Below are positions 40,205 through 49,899 of a DNA stretch of 64,000 nucleotides, one piece after another. Both the position numbers and the translations under genes were made by a program. This DNA is from an uncultured Eubacteriales bacterium (GTDB lineage: Bacteria > Bacillota > Clostridia > Oscillospirales > Oscillospiraceae): the NCBI GenBank assembly GCA_900548625.1, contig URLO01000005.1, positions 1 to 64,000 on the forward strand. The letters run 5' to 3'. Every line of letters begins with the position of its first letter. Position 1 is the first letter of the stretch. The notes under the pieces were generated by a model that was not told the DNA's origin, searched no databases, and saw nothing but the letters and a program-made list of their open reading frames with translations.

Positions 40205-41229
40205 TGGCGCTGTATGTCGATATTGAAAAAAAACTCGGCAGCTTTCACCTGCGCGCCAAATTCGAGGTAGACGGTGAAACGCTCGCCCTCCTCGGCGCGT
40301 CCGGCTGCGGCAAGAGCATGACGCTCAAGTGCATCGCAGGCATCGAAAGGCCCGACCGCGGGCGGATCGTGCTGGACGGCGAGACGCTGTTTGACAGCGA
40401 GGCGCACATCGATCTTCCGCCTCAAAAACGCCGCGTCGGCTATCTGTTTCAGCAATACGCCCTGTTTCCGAACATGACCGCCGAGCAGAACATCCTCTGC
40501 GGCATCCGCAGCGGCACACGCGCAGAAAAGCGGCGCGCGCTCAGCGAGGCCGTGCGGATGTTCCGGCTGGAGGGGCTCGAAAGAAAGCTCCCGGCGCGGC
40601 TTTCAGGCGGTCAGCAGCAGCGCGTTGCGCTGGCGCGCATCCTCTGCTCAAAGCCGAAGGCGATCTTGCTCGACGAACCGTTCTCCGCGCTCGACGGCTT
40701 TCTCAAATGGAATCTGGAGCTCGAGCTTTCCGAGCTGGTCGCAGGCTTCACCGGGCCGATCATCTGGGTCTCGCACGATCTGGGCGAGTGCCGCCGCAAC
40801 TGCGGCTGCGTCTGCGTCATGGAATCGGGACGCACGGGCGGCGTAATGGCGCTGGATGCGCTGATCGCCCATCCTGACTCGCTCAGTGCAGCACGTCTTA
40901 CCGGATGCAAAAACTTCTTTCCTGTGTCGGCGCACGACGGCGGTCTTGAAATTTTACCGTGGCAGCTTTTCCTGCCAGATGTGCACGCCGCGTCCGACGC
41001 AGCAACGCTGGCTCTCATGCACGATGCCATAGACTTTGGCGGGCAGGCGCACGAGTTCCGCGTCCGCAGGGTCATTCCGGACGTTGACTGCGCCATTGTT
41101 CTTCTCTCGCCTGCACAGCTCAATGCCGATGCGCCCACGCTCCGCGTGGAGTTTCCGCTCGGCACGGCGCCGGAGACCGGCAGCACGCTCCGGCTCTCGT
41201 TCCGGCCGGAAGCGCTCCGGACGTTCTGA
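40204..41229 (+). CDS. modC: Molybdate ABC transporter ATP-binding protein ModC
   Basis: A 341-residue ATPase: Walker A GASGCGKSM (about residues 31-39), signature LSGGQQQRVALARI, Walker B AILLDEPFSALD and switch His in WVSHDLGE. A C-terminal region of about 110 residues replaces the standard TOBE domain with diverged sequence. It powers molybdate import. The ATG at 40204 has AAGGAG at 8 bases; GTG at 40201 is less well spaced. Confidence 0.92.
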   Translation: MALYVDIEKKLGSFHLRAKFEVDGETLALLGASGCGKSMTLKCIAGIERPDRGRIVLDGETLFDSEAHIDLPPQKRRVGYLFQQYALFPNMTAEQNILCGIRSGTRAEKRRALSEAVRMFRLEGLERKLPARLSGGQQQRVALARILCSKPKAILLDEPFSALDGFLKWNLELELSELVAGFTGPIIWVSHDLGECRRNCGCVCVMESGRTGGVMALDALIAHPDSLSAARLTGCKNFFPVSAHDGGLEILPWQLFLPDVHAASDAATLALMHDAIDFGGQAHEFRVRRVIPDVDCAIVLLSPAQLNADAPTLRVEFPLGTAPETGSTLRLSFRPEALRTF

Positions 41230-41302
41230 CGTCATTGACACCGAAACACGTCTATGTTAGGATAGACAAAACGACACATCGACTCTGAAAGGAGTGCTGC
41301 CG

Positions 41303-41983
41303 ATGCTGCTGATCCTGCTCATCGCCGCCGGTACCATTCTCGAAACACTCTTTATCATGGAATCCTACAAGCGGCGCAGTGTGCGCAGCATCCTCTTTAA
41401 GGCGCTGGCATCGGTCTGCTTCGTGCTGCTCTGTATGCAGTGCATCCGCATCCGCGGACAAAGCGAGTATGCCGTGCTGGTATTCTGGGGACTTGTGTGC
41501 GGTCTGCTCGGGGACGTGCTGCTCGCGCTGCGCTTCCTTTGGCGGAGGCTGCACAACCTGTTTCTGATTGCCGGAACGCTGGCGTTCTTCGCTGGACACA
41601 TTGTCTATATTCTTGCGATTTTGAATCTCTCGCCGGGCGCATGGCAATACGCCATTCCCGTGTCGCTGATCGCACTCGGCGTGGCAGGCTTCTATTCGAA
41701 TGCAAACAAGGTAAACGCAGGAAAGATTCTGCCGCTCGGCGTGGTCTACATCGGAACCGTTTTGTTCATGGCATCGTGCGCACTGTCCGGCGCGCTTCTG
41801 ACCTCCAGCCGTGCGCTGTTCCTGTTTTTCATCGGCGGGCTTTGCTTCTCCCTGAGCGACAACATGCTGGTCGTACTGTCGTTTGGGAAAAATGACAACA
41901 TCTACCGGAATGCGGTCCTGCATGTCCTTTACTACATGGCGCAGATCTTCATTGCCCTCAGTATCCTCTTTCATTCGCTCTGA
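41303..41983 (+). CDS. YhhN family membrane protein (lysoplasmalogenase-like)
   Basis: A 226-residue protein with about eight hydrophobic helices. The polar motifs LVCGLLGDVLLAL and FIGGLCFSLSDNMLV place conserved Asp residues in helices as in the YhhN/TMEM86 family, whose characterised members hydrolyse lysoplasmalogens. Plasmalogens occur in anaerobic Clostridia, so the role is credible. The ATG at 41303 has AAGGAG. It follows the mod genes but is probably independent. Confidence 0.8.
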   Translation: MLLILLIAAGTILETLFIMESYKRRSVRSILFKALASVCFVLLCMQCIRIRGQSEYAVLVFWGLVCGLLGDVLLALRFLWRRLHNLFLIAGTLAFFAGHIVYILAILNLSPGAWQYAIPVSLIALGVAGFYSNANKVNAGKILPLGVVYIGTVLFMASCALSGALLTSSRALFLFFIGGLCFSLSDNMLVVLSFGKNDNIYRNAVLHVLYYMAQIFIALSILFHSL

Positions 41984-42002
41984 ACGCCCAAAAATCGACT
42001 AA

Positions 42003-42040
42003 AAAGCGGACTCTACACACAGTAGAGTCCGCTTTCTACG
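42003..42040 (+). terminator. Terminator after the YhhN family gene
   Basis: A perfect 14-bp stem (42003-42016 with 42022-42035), 5-base loop, then a T-rich tail a few bases on. Confidence 0.75.
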
Positions 42041-42175
42041 TTTTTGAGAGTCCTCTCGCCCGTTCGTCGCCCTTGCGTTTCCGATGTGGAGAGTCGGACT
42101 TCTGACCTTTCGGGTGCCTTCCGACGGAAAAATCCGTATACTGGAGATACCTCTCACAGAAAGGACTCCAAACCT

Positions 42176-42847
42176 ATGCGTCAGCTTTTTATTTTCAGTG
42201 ATTCCGTCATCAAAGGCGTCATGCACGAAAACGGGCGGTACAAGCTTTGTGAAGACCACGATTTTGCATCCCTGAATGCGCGCGGCATCGAAGCGCACAA
42301 CCATTCCAAAATGGGCGCGACCATCCGCACCGGCCTTGACATCATGCGCCGCAAGCTGGCACCCTGCGACGAAGAAACGCTGGTCCTGCTGTCGTTCGGC
42401 GGAAACGACTGCGATTACAACTGGGCCGAGGTCGCCGCTGACCCGGACGGCATCCACATGCCGCACATTGAACCGGACGAATTCGCCGCGCTTTACCGCG
42501 AGGCCATCGAGCTTGCCCGCGCATCCGGCGCGAAGGTCGCCGCCGCATCCATTGTGCCGATCGAGGCCAGACGTTATATGCATACCATCTCGGAGGGAAA
42601 AAGCGGTGAGAACATCCTGAAGTGGCTTGGCGACGTCAATCGTCTCTACCGCTGGCAGGAGTCCTACAACCAGATTGCCTGCTCGGTCGCGGGCAAGCTC
42701 GGCTGCCCGATCCTTGACATCCGCTCCGCGTTTTTACAGAGCGCCTGCTTCCCGACGCTCATGTCGGACGATGGCATCCACCCTTCCCCTGCCGGTCACG
42801 CGCTGCTGCACAGGACTGTCCGTGCCGCTCTCTGCGGCATAGAGTGA
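42176..42847 (+). CDS. SGNH/GDSL-type esterase/hydrolase
   Basis: A 223-residue protein of the SGNH hydrolase fold: block I LFIFSDSVIKG with the nucleophile Ser, block III SFGGNDCDYNW (Gly-x-Asn), and block V DDGIHPSPAGHALL (Asp-x-x-His). No signal peptide is seen, so it is cytoplasmic. AAAGGA precedes the ATG. Substrate unknown; lipids or acetylated sugars are typical for the family. Confidence 0.85.
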   Translation: MRQLFIFSDSVIKGVMHENGRYKLCEDHDFASLNARGIEAHNHSKMGATIRTGLDIMRRKLAPCDEETLVLLSFGGNDCDYNWAEVAADPDGIHMPHIEPDEFAALYREAIELARASGAKVAAASIVPIEARRYMHTISEGKSGENILKWLGDVNRLYRWQESYNQIACSVAGKLGCPILDIRSAFLQSACFPTLMSDDGIHPSPAGHALLHRTVRAALCGIE

Positions 42848-42919
42848 GCAGCGTAGACCCGTCGTTGCAGAATACGCACAAACTCCGGCTGCATAAAATC
42901 CGGGTGTCCATAAGACAGC

Positions 42920-42955
42920 AAAACCGACCGATGGATATCGGTCGGTTTTTTGCGC
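42920..42955. terminator. Bidirectional terminator between the hydrolase and clpE-like genes
   Basis: A perfect 12-bp stem (42920-42931 with 42938-42949), 6-base loop, A run on one side and T run on the other. Confidence 0.85.
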
Positions 42956-42985
42956 TTTCCGGCAGACGCACAAGGCGTCCCCCGC

Positions 42986-45301
42986 TTATTTTGCCTCGAT
43001 GCGGATCGTCTCGCCGTCTGCCAGCGCCTCCAGCTCGGAGATCGGATGCTCAAAGCTGTCGATGATCTTCTCCGCGATCGGGTCCTCCAGCTCGCGCTGG
43101 ATGGTGCGGCGCAGATTGCGTGCGCCGTATGTGACGGAATAGGCCTTCTTGACCAACGCGTCGATGAGGCTCTGCTCCCAGCAGAAGGTGACGCCGCGCT
43201 CTGCGAGCGAATCGCGCAGCTCCGTCAGCATGATGCCTGCGATGCCGCGGAAATTCTCCTCCGTAAGCTTGTTGAAGCAGATCACGTCGTCCACGCGGTT
43301 GAGGAACTCCGGCCGCAGGAACTCGCCCAGTGCCTTCATCGCCTTCTCGCGGCTCTGTTCGGAGAGCGTCCGTCCGAAGCCGACCGAGCCGTCCTTGCGG
43401 TCGGAGCCGGCATTCGAGGTCATGATGATGACCGTATTCTCAAAGTTCACCACACGGCCCTGCGCGTCGGTGATGCGCCCATCGTCGAGAATTTGCAGCA
43501 GGATGTTCATGACATCCGGATGCGCCTTTTCGATCTCATCAAAGAGGATGACCGAGTAAGGCTTGCGGCGGATCTTTTCGGTGAGCTGCCCGGCCTCGTC
43601 GTAGCCGACATAGCCCGGAGGCGAGCCGATGAGCTTGGAAACGCTGTGCTTTTCCATATACTCGGACATATCGAGCCGGATGAGCGACTCGACTGAGGAG
43701 AACAGCTCTGCTGCCAGCCGCTTGACAAGCTCCGTCTTGCCCACGCCGGTCGAGCCGACGAAGATAAACGATACCGGGCGCTTTTTCGCGCTGATGCCGA
43801 CACGGCTGCGGCGGATGGCACGTGCCACGGCGGAGATCGCCTCGTCCTGGCCTACAATGTGCTTTTTGAGATTCGACTCCAGACTGCGGAGCTGCTCATA
43901 CTCCTGCGCGCGGATCTTGCTGGCAGGGATCTTCGTCCACAGCTCGATGATGCGCGCCAGATTTTCCATTGTGACGGCGGGCTTCGGCTCCTGCGCAAGC
44001 GGTGCGATCTGCTCGTCAAGCTGGATCTCGCGGCTGCGCAGCTCCGCCATGCGCGCGTAGTCCTCCTGTGTCTTTTCCGCGTTCTCGGTCAGCATACCGA
44101 GCTCCAGCTCAATGTCCGCGCGCTCCTTGCGCAGCTCCATGAGCTTTCCGAGCGTCTTGTTGTGCAGGTTCACATCCGAACACGCTTCGTCGATCAGGTC
44201 GATGGCCTTATCCGGCAGGAAGCGGTCGGTGATGTAGCGTTCTGAGAGAATGACGGCCTGCCGCGCGATCTCCGGCGAAATGACCACGCCGTGGAATGCC
44301 TCGTAATAGTGCGAAATGCCGCGCAGGATGGCGATGGACTCGTCAATGGTCGGCTCCGCCACGACGACAGGCTGGAAGCGGCGCTCAAGCGCAGAGTCCT
44401 TTTCAATATATTTGCGGTATTCGGCAAATGTCGTTGCGCCGATCACCTGAATTTCGCCGCGTGAGAGCGCGGGCTTGAGGATGTTCGCCGCGTTCATCGA
44501 GCCTTCGGCGTCGCCCGCGCCGACCAGATTGTGCACCTCGTCAATGACAAGGATGATGTTGCCGAGCTTGCGCACCTCCTCGATCAGGCCCTTCATACGG
44601 CTTTCAAACTGTCCGCGGAACTGCGTTCCGGCGACCAGCGCCGTCAGGTCCATCAGGTAGACCTCCTTGTCGAGGAGCTTGTAGGGCACGTCGCGGTTTG
44701 CGATCTTCTGGGCAAGCCCCTCCGCAATGGCGGTCTTGCCGACGCCCGGCTCGCCGATCAGGCAGGGGTTGTTCTTCTGGCGGCGGTTGAGGATCTGAAT
44801 GACGCGCTCGGTCTCGACCTCGCGGCCGACGATGCGGTCGAGCTGACCGTCGCGCGCCTTTTTCGTGAGGTTCTGGCAATAGGTATCGAGGAATTTGTGC
44901 TTTTTCTGTCCCTTCTGGGTCTTGTCGCGCGGCTGCGCGTCCGACTTGGGCGCATCCTGCTCGGCAGGCAGATTCTCCGCGTTCTGCGCGCCGCCAAAGA
45001 GCTTGTTGAGGAACGGGAACGTTGCCGTCTGGCTGTCCTGCTCGCCGTCCTCTGCACCGTCCTCCTGCGGATTTGCCATCATGCCAAGGCTGCCGAGCGC
45101 CTCGGACATTTCACCGCTGAGGCTTTCAAGATCATCATCCGTGATGCCCATGCGCTGCATCAGGTCATCGACCGGCTTGATGCCAAGCTCGCGCGCACAT
45201 TTGAGGCACAGGCCCTCGTTGATGGTTTTACCGTTATCGATTTTTGTAATAAAGATCACCGCAAGATTTTTCTTGCAACGGGAACATAAGGTTGGTTTCA
45301 T
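42986..45301 (-). CDS. ClpE-like AAA+ unfoldase (Clp protease ATP-binding subunit)
   Basis: A 771-residue Hsp100 protein. Its N-terminus is a four-Cys zinc finger (Cys6, Cys9, Cys32, Cys35) instead of the usual Clp N-domain, as in ClpE. Two AAA+ domains follow: GEPGVGKTA with VIDEVHNLVGAGDAEG, a coiled middle domain, and GSTGVGKTE with ILFDEIEKAHPDV. It unfolds damaged proteins for ClpP or refolds them. An extended -10 (TGATAGAAT) lies about 40 bases upstream. No CtsR repressor gene is nearby. Confidence 0.9.
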   Translation of the reverse strand: MKPTLCSRCKKNLAVIFITKIDNGKTINEGLCLKCARELGIKPVDDLMQRMGITDDDLESLSGEMSEALGSLGMMANPQEDGAEDGEQDSQTATFPFLNKLFGGAQNAENLPAEQDAPKSDAQPRDKTQKGQKKHKFLDTYCQNLTKKARDGQLDRIVGREVETERVIQILNRRQKNNPCLIGEPGVGKTAIAEGLAQKIANRDVPYKLLDKEVYLMDLTALVAGTQFRGQFESRMKGLIEEVRKLGNIILVIDEVHNLVGAGDAEGSMNAANILKPALSRGEIQVIGATTFAEYRKYIEKDSALERRFQPVVVAEPTIDESIAILRGISHYYEAFHGVVISPEIARQAVILSERYITDRFLPDKAIDLIDEACSDVNLHNKTLGKLMELRKERADIELELGMLTENAEKTQEDYARMAELRSREIQLDEQIAPLAQEPKPAVTMENLARIIELWTKIPASKIRAQEYEQLRSLESNLKKHIVGQDEAISAVARAIRRSRVGISAKKRPVSFIFVGSTGVGKTELVKRLAAELFSSVESLIRLDMSEYMEKHSVSKLIGSPPGYVGYDEAGQLTEKIRRKPYSVILFDEIEKAHPDVMNILLQILDDGRITDAQGRVVNFENTVIIMTSNAGSDRKDGSVGFGRTLSEQSREKAMKALGEFLRPEFLNRVDDVICFNKLTEENFRGIAGIMLTELRDSLAERGVTFCWEQSLIDALVKKAYSVTYGARNLRRTIQRELEDPIAEKIIDSFEHPISELEALADGETIRIEAK

Positions 45302-45405
45302 ACCGGATTCTCCTTACTATGCTGCTGAAGCCATTCTATCACACTCCGCGCCGGCGGCACACGGCCAGCCTGCTTCGCGGAAAGAGTTTGTCAAAACGTT
45401 CGATA

Positions 45406-46560
45406 TCAGGGTATAAACTTTCTGCCGGTGCCGCCGGAGAGCAGCAGCGCCGTGCCGTCCATGCGCATCACGACCGCCGTCGCGCTCTGTGTCGCATCAA
45501 GGCGCGCAGTGCGCGTCATATCCTGCTTGTAAAGGTCCAGACCGTTTGCGGTCAAGACAGCGACGTAATTTCCCGCCGCCGAGGAATCGAGGATCTCCTC
45601 CGTGTACGAGCTGCTGCCAAGCTCCTCGCCGCTTGGGCTGACGGTCACGACCGTGCAGCTATTGCCTGCCTTATACATATTCAGGCTCAGCGTCAGAAAT
45701 CCACTGCCGCCGAAATCAAAATCCTTGAGATACGCGCCGCCGTAGCTGTATTTTCCGAGAACCGTCCCGTCCATCCGCAGCCACATCGAGCTGCTCTCGC
45801 CGACGGCGCAGAGCGTTCCATCCTCAAGAAATTCCAGATCGTAAAACAGCTCGTTTCCAAGCGTGACGGTGCTGTAGATCTCCTCGGAATCAGTGCGAAA
45901 AACGACCAGACTGCTCTCAAAAATGCCGTTTGCCTGCCCAAGCGCCACCGCCGCCATATACGTTCCCTCCGGGCTCACCGTGCAGATCGGGAGGTATTGA
46001 CTGGAGGAAAGCCAGCGGTAAATCATCGCGCCTCTGGGATTATAGACATACAAAATGCTCTTGTAGCCGGATTCGGAGGTGGAATAGCACGCGTAGCCAT
46101 CCGGTGAGAGATCCGCATCAAGGATCGGCTTTGCCGCCGTCACATTCAGAAGCTCCGTCCCCTTCTTCCCGACCGCCATCAGATTGTAACCGCCGACGTC
46201 ATAGGCCATCACAGCCTCGCCGCACGAAAGCACACGCGGCGTTGCCATCGTGGTCTGCAAGACACAGCTTTCGGCGCCGTCGGCGGCGTACACGCTCAAA
46301 CCGGAGACAGACGCAACGGCAAGGCCGCCGTTGAAGGCGGCGTATTCGTTGCTGCTGTGCGCGTCAAAGGAAAAGCTCTCCATGACCGCGCCGCTGACGG
46401 AGATCGCCGCATCCTCCTGCGGCTGCCCGGCGGGGCCATCGCTGAAGAAATAGAGCGCGGCAAGCGCCGCCACAAGCAGCACAACGCCTGCCATGATCAG
46501 CAGCTTATGGCGCAGCTTTCGGCGCCTTGCACCAGGAATGTGGGTCACATTATCCGACAT
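45406..46560 (-). CDS. DUF5711 family membrane-anchored beta-propeller-like protein
   Basis: A 384-residue protein: basic cytoplasmic N-terminus (ARRRKLRHK), one transmembrane helix (about residues 20-42) and a large extracellular part of repeating beta strands in DUF5711 pattern (SPDGYACYSTSESGYKSILY). The role is unknown; the repeats suggest a propeller. GGGAGG supports the ATG at 46560, which overlaps the end of truA by 11 bases. It closes the PBP-ecf-truA operon. Confidence 0.8.
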   Translation of the reverse strand: MSDNVTHIPGARRRKLRHKLLIMAGVVLLVAALAALYFFSDGPAGQPQEDAAISVSGAVMESFSFDAHSSNEYAAFNGGLAVASVSGLSVYAADGAESCVLQTTMATPRVLSCGEAVMAYDVGGYNLMAVGKKGTELLNVTAAKPILDADLSPDGYACYSTSESGYKSILYVYNPRGAMIYRWLSSSQYLPICTVSPEGTYMAAVALGQANGIFESSLVVFRTDSEEIYSTVTLGNELFYDLEFLEDGTLCAVGESSSMWLRMDGTVLGKYSYGGAYLKDFDFGGSGFLTLSLNMYKAGNSCTVVTVSPSGEELGSSSYTEEILDSSAAGNYVAVLTANGLDLYKQDMTRTARLDATQSATAVVMRMDGTALLLSGGTGRKFIP

Positions 46561-47314
46561 GGAAGCAAACCTCCCCATCGTCGTACCAGAGCTTTGTCAT
46601 GTACAGTCCTCCGGGCGGCACCGTCGGGCCCGCCGCCGTGCGGTCACAGCCCGCAAGAATGTCCGCCACCGCCCCCGGCGGGAACTTTCCCTCGGCAGCA
46701 TAGACGACCGTCCCCGCCATCGCGCGCGCCATGTTGTAGAGGAAGCCGTTCGCGCAGACCTTGAGGGAAATGATGTCGCCGTCACGCTGCACATCGTAGT
46801 AATAAACCGTGCGGACGGTGGACTTGACCTCCGTTCCGACAGAGCGCACCGCGGCAAAATCGTGCTCACCGACAAAGTGCTGCGCTGCCTCGCGCATGAT
46901 GTTTTCATCCAGATGCTTGGGATAAAACCACGCGCGGTTGACATAAAACGGATCACGGATGCGGGAATTGTAGATCAGATAGGTGTATTCCTTCCGCACG
47001 CACGAGCCGATGGCGTTGAAGCCGTCGTGAACGTCCATAGCGGAGGTGACGACGATATCCTCCGGCAGGCGGCTGTTGAGCGCAAACGGGACGCGGTCTG
47101 CCGGGATGGTCGCCTCGGTGCGGAAATTTGCCACATAGCAGCGTGCATGCACGCCCGCATCGGTGCGTCCGCAGCCCGTGGCGTGTACCTTGTGCCCGAC
47201 GACCGCAGCCACAGCTTTTTCAAGCGTCTCACCGACCGTGACGGCGTTTTTCTGCACCTGCCAGCCGTGATAGGCCGTGCCGTTGTATTTGAGAAACAGA
47301 GCGATGTTGCGCAT
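46550..47314 (-). CDS. truA: tRNA pseudouridine(38-40) synthase TruA
   Basis: A 254-residue TruA that modifies U38-U40 in the anticodon arm. The catalytic motif GCGRTDAGVHA carries the essential Asp, and NGFLYNMARAMAGTVVYAAEGK and YNGTAYHGWQ are conserved. It lies 21 bases after ecfT, the standard Firmicute arrangement. Confidence 0.95.
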   Translation of the reverse strand: MRNIALFLKYNGTAYHGWQVQKNAVTVGETLEKAVAAVVGHKVHATGCGRTDAGVHARCYVANFRTEATIPADRVPFALNSRLPEDIVVTSAMDVHDGFNAIGSCVRKEYTYLIYNSRIRDPFYVNRAWFYPKHLDENIMREAAQHFVGEHDFAAVRSVGTEVKSTVRTVYYYDVQRDGDIISLKVCANGFLYNMARAMAGTVVYAAEGKFPPGAVADILAGCDRTAAGPTVPPGGLYMTKLWYDDGEVCFHVG

Positions 47315-47335
47315 ATGGGTTCTCCAATCGCGGTA

Positions 47336-48139
47336 TTATAGTCCAACGCAGCGCAGTGCGATCACGCCCGCAAGGAGCGCCAGTCCCAGCACATAGGCCA
47401 TTGTGTCCAGCCGCGTGTAGTGAAGCTGCTTGAGGCGCGTTCTGCCCTCGCCGCCGTGGTAGCAGCGGCATTCCATCGCCGTGGCCAGCTCGTCGGCGCG
47501 CCGGAAGGCGCTGATAAACAGCGGCACCAGGATCGGGATCATGGCCTTGGCGCGGGCAAGGAGGTTTCCGGACTCAAAATCGGCGCCGCGCGCCTTCTGC
47601 GCGGACATGATCTTGTCGGTCTCCTCAAGGAGCGTGGGAATGAAGCGGAGGGCAATGCACATCATCATCGACAGCTCGTGCACCGGCGCGTGGAGCTTTT
47701 TGAGGGGGCTGAGCAGGCTTTCCAGTCCGTCCGTCAGCGCAATGGGCGAGGTCGTATAGGTCAGCATGAACGTTCCCGCCAGCAGCATGGCGATGCGCGT
47801 GACCATGAAGGCCGCATTTTCGATGCCGTTCCGCGTGATCTTGAAGATCCAGAACTGAACGAGCGGCTCGCCCGTTCCGTAAAACAGGTTCAGAAGTCCT
47901 GTCAGGATGATGATGAAGATCAGCGGCTTCATACTTCTGAGCAGAACCTTGATCTGGATCTTCGAGATCCAGACGACCGCCGCCAGAAACACGAACACCA
48001 GCGCATACGACGCAGCGTGGCTCGCCACAAACAGCGCCGCAATGTAGACAATCACCAGCACGAGCTTCGTGCGCGGATCGAGGCGGTGAATGGCCGTGTT
48101 TCCGGGGAAATATTGACCGAGGGTGACGTCCTTAAGCAT
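47336..48139 (-). CDS. ecfT: ECF transporter transmembrane component EcfT
   Basis: A 267-residue integral membrane protein with about five helices and the two coupling motifs of EcfT (AQKARGADF and ATAMECRCYHGG near the C-terminus). It links the EcfA ATPases to vitamin- or metal-binding S components encoded elsewhere. The ATG at 48139 has GGAGGG and overlaps the end of ecfA2 by 8 bases. Confidence 0.93.
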   Translation of the reverse strand: MLKDVTLGQYFPGNTAIHRLDPRTKLVLVIVYIAALFVASHAASYALVFVFLAAVVWISKIQIKVLLRSMKPLIFIIILTGLLNLFYGTGEPLVQFWIFKITRNGIENAAFMVTRIAMLLAGTFMLTYTTSPIALTDGLESLLSPLKKLHAPVHELSMMMCIALRFIPTLLEETDKIMSAQKARGADFESGNLLARAKAMIPILVPLFISAFRRADELATAMECRCYHGGEGRTRLKQLHYTRLDTMAYVLGLALLAGVIALRCVGL

Positions 48140-49001
48140 GGCGGCAGCCCTCCTTTTTGTATTTTTCGACCGCAGCCAGCGCCTGCTCCACGGTAAAGAC
48201 CGACGTATCCACGTCAAGGCCCATCTCACGCAGGCGCAGGAACACGCGCGTGACCTGCGGCACATCGAGACCGATCGCCATCAGCTCCTGCGCATTGGCA
48301 AAGACCTCGCGCGGGCTTCCGGTCATGACGACCGAGCCGTCGTTCATCACGACAAGGCGCGAAACGTTGGAGGCGATCTCCTCCATCGAGTGACTGACCA
48401 TGATGACCGTGGCGTTCTGCGCCTTCTGATAATCACGGATGTTCTGCAAAATGCTCTCGCGTCCGGCGGGGTCCAGACCTGCCGTCGGCTCATCCAGAAT
48501 GAGCACCTCCGGCTCCATGGCGATGACGCCCGCGATCGCAACGCGGCGCTTTTGCCCGCCCGAGAGGTCAAACGGCGACTTTTCCAGCTCCGATTCCGCG
48601 ATGCCGACAAATCCGGCGGCGCGCAGGACGCGCGCGCGGATCTCCTCCTCGGAGAGACCCATGTTTTTCGGGCCGAAGGCGATGTCCTTGAAGACCGTCT
48701 CCTCAAAAAGCTGATACTCCGGGTACTGGAACACGAGGCCGACATGATATCGCGTCTCGCGCGTGAATTTGACATCCTTCCAGATGTCCTCACCCTGAAA
48801 CAGCACCTTGCCGGAGGTCGGCTTCAACAGGCCGTTGAGATGCTGGATGAGCGTGGATTTACCGGAGCCGGTGTGGCCGATCAGGCCGATAAACTCACCG
48901 CGCTCAATGCAGAGGGAGACATCATGGAGCGCTGCATGCTGAAATGGTGTCCCGGCACTGTAGACATGGGACAGATTCTTTATCTCTAAAAGTGAGGCCA
49001 A
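48132..49001 (-). CDS. ecfA2: ECF transporter ATPase EcfA2
   Basis: A 289-residue ATPase: Walker A GHTGSGKST (about residues 40-48), Q-loop FQYPEYQLFEET, signature LSGGQKRRVAIAG and Walker B EVLILDEPTAGLD. The start is a TTG at 49001 with GGAGGA 8 bases upstream; the conserved N-terminus (LLEIKNLSHVY) begins directly after it. It forms the ATPase heterodimer with EcfA1. Confidence 0.93.
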   Translation of the reverse strand: MASLLEIKNLSHVYSAGTPFQHAALHDVSLCIERGEFIGLIGHTGSGKSTLIQHLNGLLKPTSGKVLFQGEDIWKDVKFTRETRYHVGLVFQYPEYQLFEETVFKDIAFGPKNMGLSEEEIRARVLRAAGFVGIAESELEKSPFDLSGGQKRRVAIAGVIAMEPEVLILDEPTAGLDPAGRESILQNIRDYQKAQNATVIMVSHSMEEIASNVSRLVVMNDGSVVMTGSPREVFANAQELMAIGLDVPQVTRVFLRLREMGLDVDTSVFTVEQALAAVEKYKKEGCRHA

Positions 49002-49021
49002 TGGGAAATTCCTCCGCAATT

Positions 49022-49879
49022 CTATCGATCTGAGGTCAAAAACGCATAAAGTGCTTCCGCGCATTCCTCCACGGAAAGCGCGTCGAGCGGCAGCCGGAAG
49101 CCGTCCTGCTCCAGACTGTACAAAAGCTGCGTCGTCTCCGGCACGTTCAGCCCGACGCTCCGCAGCAGCTCGACCTGACGGAAGACCTCCTTCGGTGTTC
49201 CGTCCGCGATGATGCCGCCGTCGGACATGGCGATGACGCGCTGCGCCAGCGCCGCCTCCCGCATGTGGTGCGTGATAAGGACGACCGTGATGCCGCTTTC
49301 GCGGTTGAGGCGCATGACGGTGTCCAGCACCTCGCGCCGCCCCTGCGGATCGAGCATGGCAGTCGGCTCGTCGAGGACGATGCAGCGCGGCCGCATGGCG
49401 ATCACGCCCGCAATGGCCACGCGCTGCTTCTGCCCGCCGGACAGAAGATGCGGCGCATGTTCGCGGTATTCATACATGCCAACGAGCTTCAGCGCCTCGT
49501 CTACGCGGCGGCGGATCTCCTCCGGCGGCACGCCGAGGTTTTCCGGCGCGAACGCCACATCCTCCTCGACCACGTTTGAGACGATCTGATTGTCCGGGTT
49601 CTGAAAGACCATGCCAACCGAACGGCGGATCTCCAACAGGAGCGATTCATCGCGCGTATCCATGCCATACACGGTAACGCTCCCGCCCTGCGGGAGCAAA
49701 ATGGCGTTCATGTGCTTTGCCAGCGTGGACTTGCCACAGCCGTTGTGGCCGAGGATGGCGGTGAAGCTCCCCTGCGCGATGTGCAGATCAAGGCCGTTAA
49801 AAACGACGTGCTGCTCCTGCTCGTCCTGCCCCTGATAGCGGTAGACCAGCTTGTCCACGCAAATTGCCTGTTTTTCCAT
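49022..49879 (-). CDS. ecfA1: ECF transporter ATPase EcfA1
   Basis: A 285-residue ATPase: Walker A GHNGCGKST, Q-loop FQNPDNQIVSNVVEEDVAF, signature LSGGQKQRVAIAG, Walker B CIVLDEPTAMLD and switch His in LITHHMRE. Vitamin/cofactor uptake module. The ATG at 49879 has AGGAAG, and the frame upstream overlaps the methyltransferase gene end. Confidence 0.93.
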   Translation of the reverse strand: MEKQAICVDKLVYRYQGQDEQEQHVVFNGLDLHIAQGSFTAILGHNGCGKSTLAKHMNAILLPQGGSVTVYGMDTRDESLLLEIRRSVGMVFQNPDNQIVSNVVEEDVAFAPENLGVPPEEIRRRVDEALKLVGMYEYREHAPHLLSGGQKQRVAIAGVIAMRPRCIVLDEPTAMLDPQGRREVLDTVMRLNRESGITVVLITHHMREAALAQRVIAMSDGGIIADGTPKEVFRQVELLRSVGLNVPETTQLLYSLEQDGFRLPLDALSVEECAEALYAFLTSDR

Positions 49880-49899
49880 ACGTACTTCCTGTGTTTTCT